A program made the translations under genes and the position numbers. From the IMG/VR virus record IMGVR_UViG_3300009074_000008, positions 1 to 38,092 of that record: 38,092 nt of DNA; one strand, written 5' to 3'. Source of the DNA: a virus. The notes beneath the pieces were generated by a model. That model saw nothing but the letters and a program-made list of their open reading frames with translations, was not told where the DNA came from and made no database searches. Below, in pieces: positions 1 to 8,306 of the stretch (within the stretch, counting starts at the first letter, position 1; the number at the start of each line of letters is the position of its first letter).

Positions 1-629
1 CCCCTTAAAAGTCCTTGGTTATCGGCGCTACCCCAGTTATTAGTAATTGTAGGAGGGTTTTCAAAGTAAGGTAAGCAGTACTTAAACCCGGTATCTTTTG
101 TTAGATATAGTCCGATTAAAGAACGTAGATAGTTTTGGGTGAGTCTTTTCGCTTCAGCATCAGATGCTCCGGCTAAATTTTGACTTAAAAAGTCAGCGCC
201 CCTGTTTATTAAAGACAGACCTGAACCAATACCGTCAAGTCCATTCGCAGCTAGCTGACTTAGTATACCATTATCTTCACCATCGCCCAATAACCATTGT
301 TTCATCTGGCTTGTAACTTCCTGAGCGTTTTCAATATCCTTCTGTGCAGCTTTAAAGTAATATAAAGCTTGAGATAGTTGCGAGTTAAGAATTTGCTCTT
401 TCTCGACCATAAAAAGGTTTGGTATTTTTGCAATTGCAGCTTGTGTAAGGGCACTCGAAGTACCACCTGCAAACCAACTAAAATCGCGTATAACATCGAT
501 ACATGTTGATTTAGGTATAGGTTTTCTATATACGTCGTCATTAGGAATAGTAGTATCTTGACTACCACTCTTTAAAAAGGTGGCTAACCTAGCTTCCTTT
601 ACATCTTCAAATTTATCTATATAATACAT
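1..629 (-). CDS. Baseplate protein, possibly tail-tube cap (gp48-like), cut off by the window edge
   Basis: A minus-strand frame is open from an ATG at 629 to the window edge, giving 209 residues without a stop, so the C-terminus is missing. The visible part begins MYYIDKFEDV, is largely helical in the middle (about residues 60-110), and then has a segment reading LRSLIGLYLT followed by FKYCLPYF. That arrangement, and the position directly after the tape-measure-like gene, resembles T4 gp48, the cap that ends the tail tube at the baseplate. The start lies 5 nt after the stop of the upstream gene, so translation is probably coupled; no late promoter octamer is visible in front of it. Membership of the baseplate block is fairly safe; the gp48 assignment is a guess from order and a weak sequence resemblance. 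Confidence 0.5.
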   Translation of the reverse strand, partial: MYYIDKFEDVKEARLATFLKSGSQDTTIPNDDVYRKPIPKSTCIDVIRDFSWFAGGTSSALTQAAIAKIPNLFMVEKEQILNSQLSQALYYFKAAQKDIENAQEVTSQMKQWLLGDGEDNGILSQLAANGLDGIGSGLSLINRGADFLSQNLAGASDAEAKRLTQNYLRSLIGLYLTKDTGFKYCLPYFENPPTITNNWGSADNQGLLR

Positions 630-634
630 AATTA

Positions 635-2152
635 TTATGCGGGTTGCTCAGAGAAAGTCTTCCTGATACTTGATGTTGTATTTTGAGCAGCTCTACCAGA
701 CTGAGAAACTTGCACAACTGAGCCCTTCGTCTGATTTATACTCGTATTGGTAGCAATGACTCTTAAGAGCTCCGTCTGATCTTGCGCTATTTGCGCGATC
801 CTCTTATTAATGCTTACTTCTTGTTGTAATAGAGTATCACTAAGCTTGTTACCACCACTCTTAATAGCGCTATCGATAAGCCTATCAACAGCACCACCTT
901 TCTTCATTCCTAGCAGATCATCCTGATTATCAAGACGTGTAATGGAGCCGTCACTGTGTTTAACAAAATCAGTAAAGGGTTGATTAAAGATTATATCATC
1001 TCGGTTCCATTCCTGATCAACCTCACCCTCATTCTGTTGGTCTTTCTGTTTAAGGTTAACCTTAAATATGTCTAACACTGTTGAACCTACCCCTGACAAG
1101 TCAGCACCTAAAGTATCTAAAAATTTATTCATAACCCACCTGCCTGCAAAATCACCACCAACAGCACCAACGAAAGTACCAAATCCCGGTCCGAGAAGTG
1201 CAGAACCAATAGCAGCACCAATAGTGATACCTCCAATAGCACCTACCCCCTCTAGTACTCTTCTACCGATTATTTGGTCTAGCTCTGCCTTATCTATCTG
1301 CCTGTTCTTATGCATATCTATTGCACTCTTAATATCATAAGTGGCAAATAATCCCTCTATTATTGTACTCAACCCCGGTACCCTTTTTAGTATGCCACCC
1401 ATTTTTGATAGAGAAATATGTTTTGAAATTACACCACCCATAGCCGCTAATGGCGCCCTTACTGCTGCAGGTATCATAGCACCTGCACGGGTAGCCACAT
1501 TCCTAGCGGCTGTCTTAGTCTTATCCCACCATGTAGGTCCCTTTGATCGTGGTTGTGTCATTGTTGTACCGGCAGCTCCCATTGCACCGGGGGCTGTTCT
1601 CCCGGCAGTTGCAGTAGTTCGTGGAACCGGTCGTCTAGCCGCACCTGCCGCTGCTGCTCCACTAGATAATAAACCTAATTTTACTAGCATTCTAGTCACA
1701 GCGCGCATCATATCATCTAAAAGAGTTTTTAGTGGTGAAAGCAGCTTAGTTAACTTTTCTTGTAAGAAGGTAGCCGCGGTGCCTAACACGCTACCTATTA
1801 ACATCAGCAGTTTAGATAAGAAACCGTCTTTACTCTTTTCTTTAAGTGTAACGTCTTTCTCTGAGCCACTAATACGCATCTTTTCTGATACTTTAGCAGC
1901 TTGTAGTTTTTCCGCCTCAGGTCCAGCAAAAACAACGTCTTTAAATATACCAAAAACTTGTTTAAATCTAGATGTTTCATTACTAGATAGAGATGAGTCA
2001 ACCTTGAGAATCTCCTTAAGATCGTCTCCCTCGTTGTCTTTTATGACTGCATTAGTCCCTTTAACAACCCCACGTTCACCACTTATACCCATGAGACCGC
2101 TTATCATCTCACGAGCGTCTGAGCTAATTATACCAGTGTCGTTACTTTCCAC
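635..2152 (-). CDS. Tape-measure / tail-length protein (gp29-like)
   Basis: A 505-residue protein. Residues about 110-160 are hydrophobic and helical, followed by an Ala/Pro/Thr-rich linker (about 165-205), and about 295-350 form a glycine-zipper-like hydrophobic stretch (GVGAIGGITIGAAIGSALLG, then more glycines). Long helices plus a central glycine-rich membrane-active segment are typical of tape-measure proteins, and T4 gp29 (590 aa) occupies this position between hub and tube-cap genes. The start is a GTG: the ATG two bases upstream, in another frame, runs into a stop after eight codons, and an ATTAAATA late octamer sits exactly 5 nt before the GTG, as in its neighbours. The promoter overlaps the stop codon of the preceding gene. 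The role is inferred from composition and position, not from a diagnostic motif. Confidence 0.6.
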   Translation of the reverse strand: MESNDTGIISSDAREMISGLMGISGERGVVKGTNAVIKDNEGDDLKEILKVDSSLSSNETSRFKQVFGIFKDVVFAGPEAEKLQAAKVSEKMRISGSEKDVTLKEKSKDGFLSKLLMLIGSVLGTAATFLQEKLTKLLSPLKTLLDDMMRAVTRMLVKLGLLSSGAAAAGAARRPVPRTTATAGRTAPGAMGAAGTTMTQPRSKGPTWWDKTKTAARNVATRAGAMIPAAVRAPLAAMGGVISKHISLSKMGGILKRVPGLSTIIEGLFATYDIKSAIDMHKNRQIDKAELDQIIGRRVLEGVGAIGGITIGAAIGSALLGPGFGTFVGAVGGDFAGRWVMNKFLDTLGADLSGVGSTVLDIFKVNLKQKDQQNEGEVDQEWNRDDIIFNQPFTDFVKHSDGSITRLDNQDDLLGMKKGGAVDRLIDSAIKSGGNKLSDTLLQQEVSINKRIAQIAQDQTELLRVIATNTSINQTKGSVVQVSQSGRAAQNTTSSIRKTFSEQPA

Positions 2153-2157
2153 ATATT

Positions 2158-2165
2158 TATTTAAT
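2158..2165 (-). promoter_or_regulatory. T4-type late promoter octamer (ATTAAATA)
   Basis: ATTAAATA on the minus strand, exactly 5 nt before the GTG start of the tape-measure gene; it overlaps the stop codon of the gene upstream. Confidence 0.65.
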
Positions 2166-2898
2166 CACTAGCCAGGAAACTCGCGTCAATTTCTACAATA
2201 GTTCCATCTTCTAGCGTTAAATTCTTCTCTTCTTTTTTCTTAAACTCACCAATCCATAGCAGTACCTCGTTGTTAAGCTTAAGGGGTAATGATTCGACTA
2301 ACTTCTTACTCTCATATATATTAAAATCATCAAATACAAATATATTGTCACCGAGTTTTACACTCTTAATAAACTTAACTACTTCATGAGTAACTGCCAT
2401 ATTCAGGGTCTCCTTTTCCTTTTTATTATCAGTTAGTTTAGATAGTTCCGATATTAACTTTTTATTAATAGCAGTATCTCTAGCTAATGTAGGTATAACT
2501 ACCTCAACTGTAATACCGTTATACTCCAGTACATCTTCATACTTAAAGTCGAAGGATGGCTCTGGTAACTTATTAAGATCGTGTCGCTCATCATCAACAA
2601 TATAATTATTACTAAGTGACTCTTTTCTAAGACCAAGAAGAACATAAGACCTATCCGCTAAGGAGAACTCTACAGGCTCTTCACAATTATCCTTCAGGAT
2701 ATCATTATATATGTTATTACTTTTGATTACCCCGGTAAACCCTTCAAATGCTGTTTTAAGTACACTCTTATGCTGCTGCACATTAAACAAACTAAAATTA
2801 TAACTCTTACCCTGTGAAGGTACTGTTAATTCAGTCTTGTTTTTCTCGCTTAAACTATCTAAATCCTTAATGAAGTTGCTTAAAGCTTCGTTGCTCAT
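2161..2898 (-). CDS. Baseplate hub protein, gp26/gp51-like (T4_baseplate family)
   Basis: A 245-residue acidic protein with no catalytic motif. An early segment (PSQGKSYNFSLFNVQQHKSV) has the look of the T4 baseplate-hub family that includes gp26 and gp51, where a PSxGK element precedes a helical region. It lies between another member of this family and the tape-measure gene, as expected for hub components. The frame is open 33 nt further upstream to a TTG that overlaps the previous stop codon. I choose the internal ATG at 2898 because a perfect TATAAATA octamer ends exactly 5 nt before it, the same spacing as at other late genes here. Which of gp26 or gp51 it corresponds to cannot be decided by eye. 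Confidence 0.6.
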   Translation of the reverse strand: MSNEALSNFIKDLDSLSEKNKTELTVPSQGKSYNFSLFNVQQHKSVLKTAFEGFTGVIKSNNIYNDILKDNCEEPVEFSLADRSYVLLGLRKESLSNNYIVDDERHDLNKLPEPSFDFKYEDVLEYNGITVEVVIPTLARDTAINKKLISELSKLTDNKKEKETLNMAVTHEVVKFIKSVKLGDNIFVFDDFNIYESKKLVESLPLKLNNEVLLWIGEFKKKEEKNLTLEDGTIVEIDASFLASD

Positions 2899-2903
2899 GG
2901 CTT

Positions 2904-2911
2904 TATTTATA
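2904..2911 (-). promoter_or_regulatory. T4-type late promoter octamer (TATAAATA)
   Basis: Perfect TATAAATA, 5 nt (AAGCC), ATG of the hub gene at 2898. It decides the start of that gene. Confidence 0.8.
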
Positions 2912-2927
2912 CCAAGTATTGCAATAC

Positions 2928-3746
2928 TCAACCCATTAGTCGTTCCTTTTTCTCTATCTCTTCATTTTCTTTTTGAACACGCTCAGCATGTATCTTTAGT
3001 AATAACTTAACTTCATTAAACGTTAAATTGAAAAAATCACCAGACCCGTTACTTATAAACTGATTATAATTATAAAGAGTCTCATAAAAATATAAAAGAT
3101 CTAGTTTGAATATAGAGGTCATAAAGTATATAACACCATTACCTATAACGTTAATGTTTATTTCAGATATATCAAAATCCTTATTTTCTTCTATTATTGT
3201 CAAGTCAAACAGAGAGTTTGATAAATCAGTTAGATACTCTTGTATGAGTACAAACATGGCTGTAGGTAACCTATCTAGTATTTGATTTTTTTCGTCATAA
3301 CTAATAGATGTAAAGTCTATGATATTATCTTTATATCTAACCTGGCGTATTGTGTATTGGTATAAATCATCAATACTTTGAAAATACGAACCTACAGGTA
3401 TATCTACTAATACGGTTAAACCATCTACAGATAATTCCTTCTCAACGCTAGTATGGTTATCTAATAGTTTTTCAAGTATATCATCTATACTATAAGATAT
3501 ATCAACATCATCCTTACCTACGAATGCTAATTTACTACCAACGAATAGCTTCCTTACATACAACAGAACAAAGAATCTATCAAATATATCTAAGTCAGGT
3601 GTTAGGTATAATTTCTCAAAATATAAGTTTAGACCTTTAAAGTCACTGTTATGACAAAACTTAAGAATAGGTAAATAATCCTCATTATTCAATTCATTTA
3701 CCCTCATGGTCTTACCACTAGGTAAGTCTAGCTCTATACTGAACAC
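2928..3746 (-). CDS. Baseplate hub protein, gp26-like (T4_baseplate family)
   Basis: A 272-residue protein that starts with GTG and carries DLPSGKTMRVNEL near its N-terminus, the pattern with which T4 gp26-type hub proteins begin. The rest is mostly helical with several short aromatic stretches, and the C-terminus is a charged helix rich in Glu and Lys. GTG is preferred over the in-frame ATG 13 codons in because the later start would remove the LPSGK element. The sequence AGAGGAG lies about 20 nt upstream, too far for a normal ribosome binding site, and no late octamer is evident, so the gene is probably read from the tube/gp54-like transcript. It is likely a paralogue of the next gene downstream. 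Confidence 0.6.
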   Translation of the reverse strand: MFSIELDLPSGKTMRVNELNNEDYLPILKFCHNSDFKGLNLYFEKLYLTPDLDIFDRFFVLLYVRKLFVGSKLAFVGKDDVDISYSIDDILEKLLDNHTSVEKELSVDGLTVLVDIPVGSYFQSIDDLYQYTIRQVRYKDNIIDFTSISYDEKNQILDRLPTAMFVLIQEYLTDLSNSLFDLTIIEENKDFDISEININVIGNGVIYFMTSIFKLDLLYFYETLYNYNQFISNGSGDFFNLTFNEVKLLLKIHAERVQKENEEIEKKERLMG

Positions 3747-3782
3747 AATATAGTTAGTTGCAACTCCTCTAAAATCAACGGG

Positions 3783-4481
3783 CTAGTGTAGTAACTTATA
3801 CTTAGAGAAGGTAAAGGATGTTGTTCTCTCTAAGTCGTCTTGTGTAAGCTCATTGTAGCTTAATTGATCACCCTCGATATTAATAGGAGCACAATCTTCA
3901 AACAGATAAGATTTTCGTTTATTGTAGTGACTACCGAACTTAATAAATTGTGATTGTCCTTCATAACCGCTAGGGTTACGTGAGTGTAAGTTAATTTGTA
4001 TATCACACTTTAAGTCACGTGCATCAAATTCATCTTCAATTAGACCATAGTATGATGTCGCAACTAACCATGGTCTAATAAACATATCAACAATATCCTT
4101 ATTCTGTTCTAAAAACGTTATATCTAGTTTATTACCGCTACCGTAATCAACTCTACGGTCACCATAATAGCCAGCTACAAAACCACCTGAGCCTTTAACT
4201 GGAAGTGTACCTACTGTCACTTGCTCACTCGGAAGAGCTACTGACTGTGCAAAGATAAATCCAATATTATCGTCTGATCGTTTATCGAATAGGTTAGGTA
4301 TAACAGCAAACCTCTTATCGTCATAATCCTGTAGTACCCGTGCAACAGATACACCAACACTCTCCATTAATGCTCCCATACGGCCTGTAAAGTTAACAGT
4401 CCATAAAAATTTAGTCGGTATATCATTATCCCAAGACCGGGAAAGTGAATCGAGCCGACTGCCTATAGGGTCAACAGACAT
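3783..4481 (-). CDS. Tail-tube initiator / baseplate protein (gp54-like)
   Basis: A 232-residue protein. Its C-terminal half contains DIQINLHSRN, followed by a CAPINIEGDQLSY element and a beta-strand ending in FTFSKYKLL. T4 gp54, the protein that starts tail-tube polymerisation on the baseplate, has a matching segment (DIQVNLHSRNG, then CIPISVSAPELSY). The protein therefore probably has the tail-tube fold and sits between baseplate and first tube ring. It follows the tail-tube gene with only a 3-nt gap between stop and start, suggesting coupled expression. T4 gp54 is longer (320 aa), with an extra C-terminal helical region absent here. A gp48-like cap is the main alternative. Confidence 0.65.
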   Translation of the reverse strand: MSVDPIGSRLDSLSRSWDNDIPTKFLWTVNFTGRMGALMESVGVSVARVLQDYDDKRFAVIPNLFDKRSDDNIGFIFAQSVALPSEQVTVGTLPVKGSGGFVAGYYGDRRVDYGSGNKLDITFLEQNKDIVDMFIRPWLVATSYYGLIEDEFDARDLKCDIQINLHSRNPSGYEGQSQFIKFGSHYNKRKSYLFEDCAPINIEGDQLSYNELTQDDLERTTSFTFSKYKLLH

Positions 4482-4484
4482 ATA

Positions 4485-5045
4485 TTAGGATTGAGCAGCG
4501 CCAGTCTGTTTGTAGAAGTGATATGACATAGTTACATCCATCTCAACTGTAGTACCAGTACCTGTAGCCATTTGATACTCAATAGCGCCAATATCACGAA
4601 TTGAAGCACCATATAACATGTAATCAGAAATAGGCTCTAGCTTCTTATTGAGCTGCTGTAAGTGAATATAGTGCTCTTGAGTAGGTGTAGAATACTGACC
4701 GGTTGATGTTGAATCATCAAAGACGATACGTGATGCAGCTTCCATTTTGTTTCTTAGTTCAGAATTTGCATCTAAGTAAAACTTAAGATTAAATGCCTCA
4801 GATCCTGGATAAGTAACACTACCTGGAATATTAAAGTTCAATCCCATATAAGGTGTTTGAATGTTACTAATATTTCTTGCAGGTAAACTTGCAGCCTTGG
4901 CGTAAACTAACTCACTAGGCTCTAGTCCTACACCACCCGCTAATACGATATCGTGTACCCTAAAAAGAAAGTCACGAGCAAAATCTCTCGATTGAGCGCG
5001 ATCGTAGAAGGTCTCTATGTTCTGATTTGATCTGAAGTTTGACAT
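4485..5045 (-). CDS. 19: Tail tube protein (gp19)
   Basis: A 186-residue protein that should form the inner tube of the contractile tail. The N-terminus FARDFLFRVHDI, the middle LPARNISNIQTPYMGLNFNI with a following PGS, and the terminal beta-strand are the hallmarks of T4-type gp19; T4 gp19 is of similar length (about 163 aa). It lies immediately downstream of the sheath gene but is separated from it by a strong terminator, and has its own perfect TATAAATA promoter with 5 nt to the ATG. That arrangement would let tube and sheath be made in independently set amounts. Confidence 0.9.
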   Translation of the reverse strand: MSNFRSNQNIETFYDRAQSRDFARDFLFRVHDIVLAGGVGLEPSELVYAKAASLPARNISNIQTPYMGLNFNIPGSVTYPGSEAFNLKFYLDANSELRNKMEAASRIVFDDSTSTGQYSTPTQEHYIHLQQLNKKLEPISDYMLYGASIRDIGAIEYQMATGTGTTVEMDVTMSYHFYKQTGAAQS

Positions 5046-5050
5046 ATAAT

Positions 5051-5058
5051 TATTTATA
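5051..5058 (-). promoter_or_regulatory. T4-type late promoter octamer (TATAAATA)
   Basis: Perfect TATAAATA, 5 nt (ATTAT), ATG of the tail tube gene, downstream of the sheath terminator. Confidence 0.85.
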
Positions 5059-5089
5059 GCATTAAACAGCTTTTATTACATTTTAACAC

Positions 5090-5117
5090 AAAAAAAGCCG
5101 GCCCAACGGACCGGCTC
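5090..5117 (-). terminator. Rho-independent terminator after the tail sheath gene
   Basis: On the minus strand AGCCGGTCC, loop GTT, GGGCCGGCT forms a 9-bp GC-rich stem (one G-U pair) followed by a run of seven T. It lies between the sheath stop and the promoter of the tail tube gene, so sheath transcripts should end here. Confidence 0.93.
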
Positions 5118-5132
5118 TTGTTATTAAGTATA

Positions 5133-7652
5133 TTAACCTCCTGCTAACTCCTGGAAGTTTGCGTCTGTTCTTGTTGCATAGAAGTTGACTAATATAAATT
5201 CAGCTGTCTTAACTGGCTTAAGATAAATATCAACTACCATCTCGTTTTGGTCAATAACCTCTGGAGTGTTGTTTCTTTCATCACATACAATCAAGTAATC
5301 GTATAAACCATCATCAACCTTAATTCTTTCGAACGTAGGTGTAAGAGTGTTAACAACTCGTGATCTTGTAAACAGTGTATTGTTCTCAAACAAGAAGAAC
5401 TTCATAGTAGACTTTGTAATCTTCTCAAGATATAAGAACGTTCTTCTTACGTTAATTCTGTCAAACGCACTTGGCTTCTTAAGCAGTGTCTTCTGCCCAA
5501 AGAATACATTACCTCTATCTTGGAATGTAGCAATCGGGTTAAGATTAACGCTATATAAGTCATCACGTTGTCTCTGGTTAGGTGTTACAGCAATGTCAAC
5601 CGCATCATTAATAATACCGCGATTGAATCCAGCAGGTGCACCCCATGGTCCGATTTGAGCATCTACAGAAGCCATCTTAGCAGAAGCAAATCCAGAAGAT
5701 GGTACGTAGATAAACAATCCGGAGTAACTATCGTATACCTTCATGAAGTTTGCAAACACTGTAGCATACGAGGTATTAGCTAATTCAAACTGATGTCTTA
5801 GTGCCCAGTATACGTCTGTGTAGAAGTTCTTTGACTTATCATCAAGAATCTTACTATCCTTACCAGATACTATCACTTGGCGAATTGGGTCAGCAATGTA
5901 TAGTACATCACCTCTTCCACCGTCCTTAGTAGGTCCGCAGAATGTATTAAATCTATTGAAGATTGCCATGTAGTTGTCTCTAGCATCTCTACCTAACGCC
6001 TCTAAGTCTCTAGATGTTCTTAGCGCTTCGATAGCAGGAGTTGTTCTTGTATCATCAAACCCTAGCTCCTTAAGACCAGCCTCAGCAGTCTCGGAGTAAG
6101 TGTTAATGGTACCCAATCCAGCCTCAGCAATAATATCGATGTTAAACTTCTCATCGTTCTTAACACGCTCTAGAGCTCTGTCTAATTTAGCAGGAACTTT
6201 ACCAATCTTCTTATCAGCGAGATTAGTCTCACCATATACACCAATCGGGAATAGTGAATCTGCTAGCCCTAACGTACTAGTTAGATATGCTAGGTCATCA
6301 GTTGTACCTACACCGGCAATGTCTAGCGATACATCACCAGAACTAACTGCATCAACAAGTGACTGTGTAAGAACACGGATCTTTTTCTTAGGAGTACCAT
6401 CGTCATTAAGCTGAATACCTGCAATCTTATCAGATAAGAAAGGGTTAACTAAAATATCAATGTTTCGTGAGCTGTTTTCCTCTGTCTCAAGGAAGAAGTT
6501 AACAGGTGCACCACCATTCTCGGCATTTCTCTGCCTGTACTGACCAATTGAACCGTTGTATCCTTCTTCAAGTAGGTAATCCAATCCATAAGCGTCCTTT
6601 GAGAATACTGATTGTCTTATTTTAAATACTCCTACGTTGAGAGTATCATCAAACTCACGTGGAGAAATATCATAAGAAGCGATTCTGTCCTCCATTACTT
6701 GCGAGACGGAGTTAGTAGCAGGGTTATCACCAAATTCTGGAGTAGCTGTTAGAGAGAATTCAAATCTTGTATCTGGGATTGTAGTAAAGTTAGTACTACC
6801 AGCATCACCTGCACTTCTTGTAGTGGTTTGAATACTGTTAATTGCATCAAAGTTACTAGCAGGGTTAATGTTTGTATTATCAGCTAAGCCGATGTAGTAG
6901 CCATTAAATTGACCATCCACAATAGTTTGTCCCTTGTTTATAACAATAACAGCTGCACTTGAAAGAGTTTGTAGAGAAGTGAAATCTTCAGCTGAACCTG
7001 CAATATTAGACCACCCACCTGTAAACAAATCACCACTTGAGAGTCTTAAGTATTGCTCTTGTGTAATTTCGAATTGCTTAGGCTTACCAATGTAAAATGC
7101 TTCATTCCTACTAAAGTCATTAACTGTCTCTTGAGTAGCATCAAAATCAGAAAGATAAGCAGTAGTAGACTCGTAACGAGGATTCTGACCTACACCGTTA
7201 TCAATCCACTGATCAAATTCATCAGTTAAGTCTGTATACAAAACATCAGCAGAAGAAAGGCCGTTAGTCTCAGCATCACCATCAATTGGTCCAAATACTG
7301 TGATCTCAGCAGTATCTCTTTTACCAATAGCTGCTGGATACGCAAGAACGCCTACCTTGGATCCAAATCCCTGACCTTCTTCTTCACCGTAAGGTAGTCT
7401 ATTAACTAGTACCCGTCCGGTAGAGTTAAGAGCAGCTTTTACCGTATGGTAAAAATATCTCTCAGCCGGTGTTCTTGGCATTCCGTAAATCTGCTCAAAG
7501 TCTGTAATACCAGTTACACCAACCACTTCATCGGTTGGTCCTTGATTCGAAAAGCCTGTAATATATGTTGTTGTTCCTTGTGAAACTGTCCGTAGTGATA
7601 AATCACTCTCTCTGATTTCAACTCCTGGAGATTGTATTGTCCTTCTAGCCAT
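5133..7652 (-). CDS. 18: Contractile tail sheath protein (gp18)
   Basis: An 839-residue protein. The N-terminus (SPGVEIRESDLS, then TTTYITGFSNQGPTDE) is the conserved beginning of T4-type sheath proteins, and the C-terminal region (about 640-830) has the conserved sheath core with PWGAPAGFNRG and a terminal beta-rich part reading VDIYLKPVKTAEFILVNF. T4 gp18 has 659 residues; the extra length lies in the middle (about 100-450), the surface-exposed insertion domains that vary most in this family. A CATAAATA late octamer stands 5 nt before the ATG, and transcription should end at the hairpin right after the stop. Confidence 0.95.
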   Translation of the reverse strand: MARRTIQSPGVEIRESDLSLRTVSQGTTTYITGFSNQGPTDEVVGVTGITDFEQIYGMPRTPAERYFYHTVKAALNSTGRVLVNRLPYGEEEGQGFGSKVGVLAYPAAIGKRDTAEITVFGPIDGDAETNGLSSADVLYTDLTDEFDQWIDNGVGQNPRYESTTAYLSDFDATQETVNDFSRNEAFYIGKPKQFEITQEQYLRLSSGDLFTGGWSNIAGSAEDFTSLQTLSSAAVIVINKGQTIVDGQFNGYYIGLADNTNINPASNFDAINSIQTTTRSAGDAGSTNFTTIPDTRFEFSLTATPEFGDNPATNSVSQVMEDRIASYDISPREFDDTLNVGVFKIRQSVFSKDAYGLDYLLEEGYNGSIGQYRQRNAENGGAPVNFFLETEENSSRNIDILVNPFLSDKIAGIQLNDDGTPKKKIRVLTQSLVDAVSSGDVSLDIAGVGTTDDLAYLTSTLGLADSLFPIGVYGETNLADKKIGKVPAKLDRALERVKNDEKFNIDIIAEAGLGTINTYSETAEAGLKELGFDDTRTTPAIEALRTSRDLEALGRDARDNYMAIFNRFNTFCGPTKDGGRGDVLYIADPIRQVIVSGKDSKILDDKSKNFYTDVYWALRHQFELANTSYATVFANFMKVYDSYSGLFIYVPSSGFASAKMASVDAQIGPWGAPAGFNRGIINDAVDIAVTPNQRQRDDLYSVNLNPIATFQDRGNVFFGQKTLLKKPSAFDRINVRRTFLYLEKITKSTMKFFLFENNTLFTRSRVVNTLTPTFERIKVDDGLYDYLIVCDERNNTPEVIDQNEMVVDIYLKPVKTAEFILVNFYATRTDANFQELAGG

Positions 7653-7657
7653 AAAAT

Positions 7658-7665
7658 TATTTATG
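7658..7665 (-). promoter_or_regulatory. T4-type late promoter octamer (CATAAATA)
   Basis: CATAAATA, 5 nt (ATTTT), ATG of the sheath gene. Confidence 0.8.
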
Positions 7666-7684
7666 CCTATTCAGTTAAAAGTTG

Positions 7685-8293
7685 CTATATATTTAGCAGT
7701 TTAGTGTGTATTTGGGAATAAACAAACGTCATACTACTCTCCATTTGATCTGACTCTCTATAATTGTAGTTTATGCCACCTATTGTAATGGGAAATGCAT
7801 TTTTATAAGTAAATTCAACCTTTTTATTATTGAACTCATCTAACCCAAATAAGGTTATATCTGTCTGATAGTCTGAATATTTAAACGGACCTGCTACTGC
7901 ACCATCTGTTATATTCTTCTCAGCTAGATCGTCCTCATCATATAAACCAGTTTTATCATCATGCATTAAATCTAACCACTTATAGATCGTCCAATAGTTG
8001 TTAAATTCATTATCAACTGTAAAGTCAACAGTTACAGGTGGATATGGCTCACGTGAATGTGATGAATTGTATAGGTTACTACCACCATACGGTATTTGTA
8101 TAGCAGGAACTGTTAGTTCTGGTACAACAACCCCATAAACAGATACCTGAAAAGAATCTTCATTAACATTATAAGTGGATCTTTGACTATTTTTATTTAC
8201 TTTTCTTAAAGCTGGTGGAAGCTGAAAAACAAGTATAAATTTATCTAACCTATTTTTATTGAGGTGAGATTGCGGATTTTTGTTTGTAGCCAT
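7685..8293 (-). CDS. Second tail-tube-fold protein (gp19-like paralogue)
   Basis: A 202-residue protein between terminase and sheath. It has the N-terminal DKFILVFQLP strand, a central VPELTVPAIQIPYGGSN segment, a helix reading YWTIYKWLDLM, and a C-terminal set of strands ending GINYNYRESDQMESSMTFVY. This order (strand, VPxxxVP loop, helix, terminal strands) matches the tail-tube fold, and the loop is equivalent to the one in the gp19 gene of this window, so I read it as a diverged tube protein. It could make a terminal ring or neck-side tube piece, but that is inference. An AATAAATA octamer 5 nt before the ATG overlaps the terminase stop codon. Confidence 0.55.
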   Translation of the reverse strand: MATNKNPQSHLNKNRLDKFILVFQLPPALRKVNKNSQRSTYNVNEDSFQVSVYGVVVPELTVPAIQIPYGGSNLYNSSHSREPYPPVTVDFTVDNEFNNYWTIYKWLDLMHDDKTGLYDEDDLAEKNITDGAVAGPFKYSDYQTDITLFGLDEFNNKKVEFTYKNAFPITIGGINYNYRESDQMESSMTFVYSQIHTKLLNI

Positions 8294-8298
8294 ATTAT

Positions 8299-8306
8299 TA
8301 TTTATT
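8299..8306 (-). promoter_or_regulatory. T4-type late promoter octamer (AATAAATA)
   Basis: AATAAATA, 5 nt (ATAAT), ATG of the tube-like gene. The octamer overlaps the terminase stop codon. Confidence 0.7.

Noticed and set aside
302-568. An 88-residue minus-strand open frame
   Set aside because: It lies inside the truncated baseplate gene in another frame and is Leu/Lys-rich low-quality sequence; the long frame from 629 is the real one.
1068-2171. Long plus-strand open frames opposite the tape-measure gene
   Set aside because: They are antisense shadows: rich in Pro, Ser and Ala in the way reverse frames are, with no promoter or ribosome binding site, and opposite a gene with a clear start and promoter.
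3707-3746. An ATG 13 codons into the gp26-like gene as the start
   Set aside because: It would remove the LPSGK element that marks the N-terminus of this family; the GTG at 3746 keeps it.
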